Below are positions 56,158-64,000 of a DNA stretch of 64,000 nt, one piece after another. The stretch spans positions 24,740,001 through 24,804,000 of the forward strand of contig CM060731.1 of assembly GCA_030704615.1 (NCBI GenBank), in the 5' to 3' direction. Position 1 is the stretch's first letter; every line of letters begins with the position of its first letter. Origin of the DNA: Takakia lepidozioides (taxonomy: Eukaryota; Streptophyta; Takakiopsida; Takakiales; Takakiaceae). The position numbers and the translations under genes were made by a program. The notes under the pieces are model-generated. The model was given only the letters and a program-made list of their open reading frames with translations. It searched no databases and was not told the origin of the DNA.

Positions 56158-59100
56158 ATGGCAGCGCACGCTCGGCCGCAGATTGTGTTGTTTGGGGCGT
56201 CCATGACACAGTTCTCGTTCGAGCTGGGTGGCTGGGGAGCTGCATTGACTCATTTGTATTCTCGCAAGGTAAGTTGATTGTATTGATCTTCCCCCAGGTG
56301 CGGGCGGCGTCGCAATTATGTATAGTGATTGCTTGAGTCGGCTTTGAAATAGAGAAAATAATGTTGAAACAGATTTTTCCCCACTTCCCACTACCTCACC
56401 ACTTCATCCACCAGAACCACCGGGCAGATCGGATGTACCTTGAATAATGTCAGTCCTCTCAGTAATCTGTGAAGGGATTTTTGCAGGATTTTTTAGCTTG
56501 TTTGGGGAGGTGGATTATGTAGATTTGGGTGTTCGATTTGCAGGTCATCCGCTTTGAGGAAGGATGAACATCGGCCTGTCCTTTGATTTTTATGTTTTGA
56601 GAGTATCGGGTTTATGTCGAGGAAGTTTTGGACGATCTGTGTGTTTTCTCTGAAAGAGAATCCAAAGCCAATGTCTTTTGCGTATCTGTAGTCATTTTTG
56701 TAGACAGATATGTGAATTCGTGGCGTATTCTCTTTCGGGGTCGTGCTTTTCCCTTGACATTGGCGGTAGGATTTTGACAACTTCCTCTTTCGCCATCGAG
56801 GTCATTGTATTTTTAGCAGAGGACTTGGGGGTTCGAGAGTTAGTTTGCAGCTTAATTGGTAAGGCACCATGATTCTTTGATTGCAGGCAGACATTCTGTT
56901 GAGAGGATACAGTGGATGGAATACCCGCCGGGCCCTTGAAGTGGTGGACAAAATATTCCCTAAGGTACGAGGGTTCAGTAGTGAGGAAATGACCAACATA
57001 GGAAAAGTGGAGAGGGGGCTAATCAAATGTGGGTGTATTGCAGTGGCATGGTTACTGGCGGTCTTTGACCATATACTGTTGTACTTTGGCTCTCTCATAC
57101 TTCCTGTCCTTCGGAGTCCTCATCTTTCTCCCTCCTATTGACCCACCAAACGATATCATCCTCACAAAGCAGGAGCGGAATAGACTAATCCGAGAAGAGG
57201 TGAGTAGGTTTCACATTCAAAGGACCTGGGGACCATCTCAGCTTACTCCAAGAATAAAGTTCTACAAGGATATCTAGTTATCAGAGATTCACTACCTCCT
57301 ACCTCTCAGCTAAAGTCTCCATCCCCTGAGGCAGATTCAGAGTGGGTTGCCACAAACTCCGCATTGAGGCAGGAAGAGGACTAACACTGCCAGAGATGAT
57401 CGGTGAGGCCCATGTCGCAATACAGGCCAAGTGGAGATGGGGCACCATTTCTCTTCTCCAGCCTTGTCTATTATGAAATGTTGAACTGATATTGGTGCCT
57501 CTTTAGAGGTTGTGCCAACTTGGCTGAGGCCTTCATTGACGAAGGTCCAAATTGCCTTACATCCAACCTACAGGAGGCACTCCACAGCTTCAAATGATTC
57601 TTTGTTTCAAAGATGCCTTCAACGTCATGCTGTCCCTTGGGCCCTCTGTGCCTCCTGCAGATGGAATACAGTTCTTTCTTTCTTTCGTCCTTTTTGATTG
57701 AGGTGATGCTGACGCAGATGGCATGGGAGGGCAGGAGGCCAAAGAGCAGCCAGCGCTGGTGGTGGTGTTTTTTGGGGCCAATGATGCTGCGTTCCCTTTG
57801 CCCAGTGGTCTTGGTCAACATGTCCCACTTCTTGAGTTTGAGGGCAACCTGTGTCGCATTGCTACCCACCTCCAGGCAATCCATCTTTCCTTGTACTCTC
57901 AAATGGTTGGTTGTGTCCCGGAGTTATGTTGAGGGAGCTGAAGGAAGAAACCTGGGTTGCAGGAGCTGTCAGAGAAAACACGTGTGGTCTTGACTACAGC
58001 GCCACCCATATGTGAGGAAACACGGCGGGTGGTAGCCAGGTGGGTAGATCCCTCTCCTTTGCTTAGCCACCGAATCAAATTTCCTGCAAACATCATTTGT
58101 TCCTTTGGATCTCTTTGACCTGTGGGTGGTTAACCAGAGGGAGGGTCGTACATGAAACATGCTTGTCCTACTGCATGCTGTTGTTTGATATTACCCAAAG
58201 TGACCTCCATAGACCTGGAGCCTGCTCCCCCTCCACCCACACTTGGAGTTTGCTGTTATGTTGAGGCCAAGGGTTGGTAGGTTTGCGTGTGTATCAGTGT
58301 AGCATAAGAATGGGCAGCTTGATAGTAGGGGGTTGGCTATCTGTCTTAGGATACTTTCTGGCTGGTGAAATGGGAGAGCATGAGTGAGAAAGCATGTACA
58401 ACTTCTTCCCCTCAAGAGCAAATGCGGGGAGACACTTGTTGTTTATGCAACTATGACCTATTATTGTAACTTCTTATCGAGCATGGTAAGTACATAGCTC
58501 ATCACAAAAAAACTCTCCTTCCCTCAATCTCCATGGCTTGCAACAGTGTTCTGATGATGGTAAGCTTTGCAGTCATGTCAATAGCACGTACATTACAAAC
58601 CAAATGCTGTCAAGAAAGACAGGCATGACATTTTCTCTATTTGGCCAGCTCTTTTCTGCTGTGTGGGAAAAGTGTGATCCTCTTCAAGTACATCAAGAAA
58701 TGAGTCCCTGGACATCTGTTTGCCAACTTTAAATCTCGAGGCTGAGCCTAAAGCCCTGGTCTGTTGGTGTCTAACTGCTGGGTAGATCACACACAGCAGA
58801 TTGATGCTTGTGCAAAGGGCTTTCTAGAGGAAATATGGAAAACCTGAACAAATTGTTTGTATCACACTATTGGAGCGAGCCCCTCACAGAGGTAGTGTCT
58901 CTTCGCTTCTGTCCTACCCTTGCTGGGTGCAAGGTCTTTGGCCACAAGGCTACGGGAAACAACATCCTGGTATTCTGGCCCAAGTTCCTGCTGTAGTCTT
59001 GCGTTGGGAACGGAGTGTAGCAAGGATCCATCTAGGTTGCATTGCAAATAATTTTGTGTATGTATAGAGTTTTTCTGCTTCTGTGATCTTTCTTGCATTT

Positions 59101-60092
59101 TCTCTTGCTTTTCTGTGACAGGTTAAATATGGTCAAAAGTCATACTGCCGGTGTCAGCCCCTCAAAGGTAGTTTTCGTCCCGTTGTGTTCCGCTCAAACT
59201 GGGCGCAGGGTCAATGACCACAAGGCTACGACAAACAACATCTTATGAGTACATTCTTTTGTAACTGTGGGCCATGAAAAGTGTGCAGGATGAAATATGG
59301 AGAGAAAGCAGGGGAGTTTTTGGACCGCACAAATGAGCGAGCCGGTCAGTATGCAGCAGTGTGCAGAGCAGCAGCGCAGAAAATGGGTGTGGGTGTGGTT
59401 GATTTGTGGACTGCCATTCAACGGTGCCCAAATTGGGAAACCCAATGCCTGAGGTCTGTGCTTGTGTGGATATGGAAGTATCATGTGTTGTGGTTCTAGG
59501 GGAGGTGACCTTGTCACCTTATGGGCACTCTCAAGTGAGAGTAATCTAAACCACTTCTTGTTGGCTGCTTAATCATACGAAAGGACAGATACAAATGGTG
59601 ATACTGCTGGAAGCCGTAGTGTATGAGGCTCTGTCAAGCTTCCTAATTGGGGAAAGCTCAATGCTGTCAACAAAAGTTGGATCTGTGAAGACGAGCCGGC
59701 TAGAGAAACAGGGAAGATAGGAGGAGTGTTTTGTAAGGCCCATGAAACCTCAAAGAGCTTAAGGAGAGAAAGGGGAGGGAAGAATGTGCTAAATGACATT
59801 TGCACTAGCCTGCATAGGCATGCCAGGTACGAACTGCTTGATGTGACCACAGATGCAGATGGTAGTGACAGGGTATTGGGGTTGGTTGGTGTGCAGTGAC
59901 GGTATGCACCTGAGTGCACAAGGAAGTAAAGTTATGCTTGACGAGTTATTGCGAGTGCTGAAGACGGCACCATGGCAACCCTGTCTGCACTGGGAATCTC
60001 TGCCTGATGACTTTCCAGAGAATCATCAGTATGACTACGTTCATCCCTTCTGTGAGGAGGTGGCTGCCGCCAGGATTCCCTACTCATCTTAA
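56158..60092 (+). CDS. GDSL/SGNH esterase, CPRD49-like (isoamyl acetate-hydrolysing esterase type)
   Basis: SGNH-fold esterase acting on small esters or lipids. Six exons: 56158-56268, 56887-56964, 57735-57875, 57963-58039, 59289-59453 and 59897-60092. They total 256 codons including the stop, with all phases consistent. Block I is IVLFGASMTQ (Asp of GDS replaced by Ala, nucleophile Ser kept). Also seen: GGWGAAL, RGYSGWNTRRALEVVDKIFP (block II Gly), FFGANDAAFP (block III GxND), RVVLTTAPP, VGVVDLWTAIQ, and DGMHLSAQGSKV (block V Asp/His). The C-terminal LHWESLPDDF is also family-typical. No signal peptide is evident. Intron 3 (57876-57962) appears to use a GC donor (CAG|GCAATC). Intron 4 (58040-59288) holds LINE fragments. 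An upstream in-frame ATG (55990) exists, but conservation starts at MAAHARPQIVLFG. Confidence 0.93.
58670..58990 (+). mobile_element. Truncated LINE 3' fragment in GDSL intron 4
   Basis: Matches the 3' part of the 28.2-30.4 kb LINE in order: TTTGCCAACTTTAAATCTCG, GAGGCTGAGCC, CACACACAGCAGATTGATGC, TTTCTAGAGGA.AT.TGGAA, GGCCACAAGGCTACGG, AAACAACAT. Diverged, with substitutions and small indels; same orientation as the host gene. Confidence 0.75.
59120..59262 (+). mobile_element. Second LINE 3'-end fragment in GDSL intron 4
   Basis: CAGCCCCT.A.AGGTAG, CCGCTCAAACTGGGCGCAGG, TCAATGACCACAAGGCTACG, ACAAACAACATCTTATGAGT, ACATT. This is the last ~140 bp of the same LINE, closer to the reference copy than the adjacent fragment, and ends at the same GAGTACA terminus without poly(A). 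It finishes about 27 bp before the next exon (59289). Confidence 0.78.
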
Positions 60093-61590
60093 GCCCTCTT
60101 CTCCATCTTGGTGTGGTTTTGGCAGGTCTATTGCATTGTTGAAGAGGTGTGCAGTAGAATTAGGAATGCTGGATGCATGTCGGTGGCCAGATAGACAACA
60201 ATGGTTTTACCATATTCTTATATTGGATTATGTGGAAGGGAGTATGAACTGTCAGCACAATTCATGGAGGAAGATAATAGGAATAATGTAAGAACTTAAT
60301 GGACGCTTGTGATCTGACAGTACTTTCGCCGGATTTCTGTCAACTCCTCCCCACCCCACATTACCTCGGTTTCACTATTAAATACTTATGAATCCGAATG
60401 GGTTGCAAGCTGCGGTGGATAGCCTGATGGTAAGGTGATAGCAATGTAGGCGGTGAGGTTGTGGGTTGTGGATTCATCGGGGAGATATGTGTTGAACTCT
60501 CCGGAAGCCTATGGAATATCCTACATGCTCTGTCTGCATTAGTGAGGATTTGGAGATGAGCGGTAGATCTAGCATTCAGAAGCCAGGTTGCTAGGCCTTG
60601 TGTTGAATCTCACAGTTTACATTCTGAAGATATGTTCTTAAAGATTCTCACGGGTGGTAGCAGACCTAACCGCATTTAGCACCGTGATGGACGACATTGG
60701 TTTATGAGAGACTATAGACCTTGAGACTGCAGACTGTAGGATGATGTTCACATTTCTAACACTATCCTCAACTACAAAATGTGGGGTCACTATTACTACC
60801 TGTGTAGAGACAGCCAATCCTTCTGAGGTGTTTTGTTATGAGGATTTAAGGTCTGGTCGTATACCCCAATGACCTTAAGAGAAATTCTGGAAGTTGAATT
60901 ATAGTTTTGGGCTGCTTGTTGGACCCCACTACTTTTCTTCGTATCTTGCTTTCCTTTGTCCAAGCTCACTGAGCTTCTTCTGGACGGTATGGTGTTTCTT
61001 TCTCTCAATGCTTCCATCTTCTTGACTTGGAAATGTGTGATAGCCGGCCATGGTGCAAGGTTACACCAGATGGGTCATTCATAATAATATAAAAGGAAAA
61101 AGCGTTGCATTCTGAGACCAACTTTGCCTACCTAATGCATGCTAGCTGGAAGAAATCCAGAGGGTACACTGAATACTTGAGATTGGGTGCTCCTGGGGAT
61201 TGGAGGTAGAGAAAGGAAGAGCGAATTTAGCCTATCCCCTTATTCAGTGTTCCATCATGAGTTCAGAAGGCTAGCAAATTGCTTTCTAACAGACTGCAAA
61301 ATTGCTTCACTGCCAAACTGTAACTCAAAAAGGACAATTGAAGTTTGTCTACACACTGGAGGTATGCACCCATGAACTACGACAAATTAGATACTATCCT
61401 GTCTCTGTGAACACCATCTTGAGAGAACGGGCCTTCAATCAGTTCTCGCAGGTCTGGACATGCCATGTTCTTCTGCCTGTTCAGTGAATCCGACACTAAA
61501 ACATATGCAATCTCGTGCACCAGACCTGTGACTGAAGTAGCTTAATTATCTCTAACTGTATCTACAGTCTACATCTAAGATACAGGTACT
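60093..61590. other. Intergenic, no gene recognised
   Basis: At 60410-60500 a tRNA-like head (GGATAGCCTGATGGTAAGGT ... GGTTGTGGATTC) suggests a further diverged SINE. Otherwise nothing could be assigned. Confidence 0.4.
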
Positions 61591-61597
61591 GGCATGC

Positions 61598-63946
61598 TCA
61601 TTTGATTAGTCTTTCTAGCAGACTTTTCCCACTATTACTTTGAGTGGTGTGAGGGGTATCAGGGATGCTAGATTCCTCCGTAGCTGTAGAGCTGCAGCTG
61701 GCTGCATTTCCCTCCACCGATTCTAGCGCCTCCTGAAGCTACACCCGAAAATACTGCATTGAGGAAAAGAATCATAATTCCCAGCATCGGCACCTGCTAA
61801 GACATCAATTGCTAAGTGCAAGAAGATTTTCAGTATAATGGAAATGAGAGAAACACGAGAAGCAGAAGCCTTACCAGGGACCAACTCTCACAAGGGTGGT
61901 CAGGCATGCCGGCCGGGTTGGTAGCTGCAATATGGGCAGTGCTGTCTTCAGTTACCCCTACTGTTTCTTCTTCTTGCTGCAACCAGAGTTCAAATTAAAA
62001 CTTTCATTTGAAACAGCAATTGAAAGCATCTCAGAGGCATCCAGAGCATTTCACAATCCTTTCTGGGCTATGTGACTCTAGAGCAAAGTGAAAGCTGAAC
62101 CAAATCTGAAATAGAATCGTTCCCAGGAGCATCTAGATTCCCTTACAGTTTGGGTCGACCAGCTCTCACGAGCCTGCGTGCGAGGCATGCTGCCCAGTTC
62201 GGTAGCCACAACAGGGGCTGAAGTTGTTGCAATGAACTCGACTGTGTGATCATCCTTAAATTCCTGACACCACAACTCTGTCAACAACTGCGATTCAAAG
62301 AATTGCAGGAATTTAGTAGCATTAGCATGAAACACCTATGAGAAATACACTCATATCTTGCAGTCACAGCAAATGTCTTACAGTGTGGGACCAACTCTCA
62401 CGACGGGTGCGAGGCACGTTGTCCGACGGCTGGGACCAACTCTCATGACGAGTGCGAGGGATGCTATCTGATGGTTGGGACCAACTCTCACGAGGCACGC
62501 GAGGCATGTTGTCCAATGGTTGAGACCAACTCTCACGAGGCGTGTGAGGCATGTTGTCCGATGGTTGGGAGCAACTCTCTGTAGCAAGGGTGTGAGGAAT
62601 GCTGTCCGATGGTTGCGAGCAACTCTCTGTAGCAAGGGTGTGAGGAATGCTGTCCGATGGTTGGGACCAACTCTCACGGGGAGTGGAAGGCGTGTTAGAT
62701 GGAACTTCAGTAGCGGAAACAGTTGTACAAGAACTGCTTTCGATTGTGAGCCCCACTGTTTCTATGTCCACCTGACACCACAATCAAGGACAATCTTCAA
62801 CCCATGATGATTGAGTGAGTTGCGTGAACAGAATTGAGGTAAGTTGTACCTGAATTGTCAAATGATCTATGGAACACAGTGAGGGTGCCAGAACAATGTT
62901 ATCTGGTAGCAGGTGTCTTACAGTGTGAGACCAAGTCTCGAAAATGCTGACCGGTTCCAAAGTTGCAACAGGAGTAGAGCTACTTGCAGTGAGCGCTCCT
63001 GCAGTGTCAGATTCCTTTTCCTGAAGCCAACACTGTTAGTCACTTGAGAAAAATTTCACCAACAAACATCATTTGAAAGGAAAAATTAAACTGTTGAATA
63101 ATTTAGAATCCAAATATGATCTGTAGCGCAGCCAAATGTGCATCACGTCCATTGTTGATGGCAGGCTGCTGGAATGTTAATGGTCATTTAGTGATAAATG
63201 CAGAGGCCTTACAGTGTGAGACTCATTGATATTCAGAGGGTCAGGTGTCAAGTCCGGTGGTCTCCGAAGTACTTCAGCCCGCCTGGTGGTATTGAGTGTG
63301 GGGAAGTCGTCATCTTCTCCTCCCATTCTCTGAATCCACACAACATGAAATTAGGCAGTCGGACTACAGATTCATGATCATATTGTAAACTTGTTGAAAT
63401 GTAACGCTGTGATAGCAGCACTGAAGCAGGTACACACAGTTCATATAGTATAAACAATCGTGACGACAAACAAAAGGATCGGTTGTCTATATGTACAGGA
63501 TGTGTGCAAGGAGGAGGCAAGGAGTAGCTAGTGCTGATCAATCAATGAGTATACCTCGGGATATGCTCGTGGAAGTTTCTTAGCCTCGGACTTCATGCTT
63601 ACAGCAAATGAACGTAGGTCTGTCGCTGACTGTAAACCACAGATCAAAACCCACATCTGAAATATCCAACGTTCGACACACTGCTACTACAGATCAAGGA
63701 TTGACCATGACCCACACAAGTAGGCTAACGCATCATGATCGTATGCTAATCTCTCCCTGGAATCGTGCTGAATTGTATGGGTCATTAGATATCACTTGTC
63801 TAAGACTGATAGCTCGAGGACAAACTTATGCATGTGTGTACCCTGAACACCACTGCAGAGCAGTAGCCCAGCAAGGTCTGTTGAGCTGCTTGAATTGTTT
63901 GGCAGATTTCAGGCACGTGCCGACTGGAATACACATGATCGTCTTC
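61598..63946 (-). CDS. Unrecognised modular protein with ESWS repeats, N-terminus off window
   Basis: Minus-strand 3' part of a gene; the 5' part lies beyond the right edge. Exons: 63842-63946 (SSRHVPEICQTIQAAQQTLL), 63555-63629 (SFAVSMKSEAKKLPRAYPE), 63213-63329 (GGEDDDFPTLNTTRRAEVLR ... ESHT), 62922-63020 (... FETWSHT), 62382-62771, 62147-62263 (... RESWSTQT), 61875-61976 (... CESWSL) and 61598-61738 (ending SLLERLIK, stop). Every internal exon is a multiple of three and phase 0 on both sides, with clean CAG acceptors and GTAAG/GTAC/GTAT donors. Exon 62382-62771 encodes about 6.5 tandem copies of a 14-17 residue unit, RESWSQPSDSIPHT. The repeat part is Ser/Thr/Pro-rich and likely disordered; only the first two exons look globular. 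No domain is recognised, so no function is claimed. Confidence 0.75.
62382..62680 (-). repeat. In-frame tandem repeat, about 45-bp unit, within an exon
   Basis: Six and a half units on the minus strand: RESWSQPSDSIPHT, ESCSQPSDSIPHT, ESCSQPSDNMPHT, RESWSQPLDNMPRV, RESWSQPSDSIPRT, HESWSQPSDNVPRT and a final RESWSHT at the splice donor. Two units carry an extra LAT and Trp-to-Cys changes. The high identity points to recent expansion or gene conversion. Confidence 0.9.
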
Positions 63947-64000
63947 CTGCATGCAACGTGCACAATGAATGAAGCACTTGACACTTTGCATATCATTATA

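Overview
This window is nuclear DNA of a land plant. Spliced genes have GT-AG introns of about 0.1 to 3 kb with AT-rich interiors, and the genes themselves are plant types: a plant peroxisomal-type copper amine oxidase, a MIKC*-type MADS-box gene, a CPRD49-like GDSL esterase and plant PRMT5. Three things suggest a seed-free vascular plant (lycophyte or fern): the MIKC* gene, a chromovirus that reads more like fungal/animal-type elements than common seed-plant ones, and a LINE unlike the usual seed-plant L1 types. That is an inference; the species cannot be read from the window.

Layout. 1-7854 (-): most of a copper amine oxidase, C-terminus off the left edge. 8.3-33 kb: repeat-rich and poor in recognisable genes. 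It holds a decayed Ty3/Gypsy chromovirus (11.4-16.2 kb), a CACTA-like terminus, nested tRNA-derived SINEs (17.4-17.7 kb), a 5'-truncated SINE (19.5 kb), two copies of a LINE-like tail repeat (25.5-26.2 kb) and a 2.2 kb 5'-truncated LINE with a perfect 15-bp target duplication (28.2-30.4 kb). 33.0-37.6 kb (-): an unrecognised multi-exon gene with duplicated Ser/Pro-rich exons carrying CDK-type SPRR motifs. 39.7-47.1 kb (+): a MIKC* MADS-box gene of about 12 exons. 49.0-51.5 kb (+): a Maf-family nucleotide pyrophosphatase. 53.75-55.73 kb (-): an intact, intronless PRMT5. 56.16-60.09 kb (+): a six-exon GDSL esterase, head to head with PRMT5. 61.6 kb to the right edge (-): the 3' part of an unrecognised gene built entirely of phase-0 exons that mostly end in an ESWS module.

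The host genes look like housekeeping or developmental loci, not one pathway. Amine oxidase oxidises amines in peroxisomes, Maf is a house-cleaning pyrophosphatase, PRMT5 methylates arginines and the MADS protein is a transcription factor. No operon-like or gene-cluster logic is seen.

The most notable material is (i) the two unrecognised genes that grew by exon duplication; (ii) tiny LINE 3'-end insertions of 35 and 41 bp with target-site duplications inside host introns; (iii) at least two tRNA-derived SINE families, one nested in the other; (iv) a fourfold 48-bp repeat copying a splice donor in the MADS gene; (v) the intronless PRMT5. Exon coordinates come from reading splice sites and matching conserved protein blocks by eye. 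Where phases add up across the gene (amine oxidase, Maf, GDSL, the right-hand modular gene) they should be good; elsewhere I say so.
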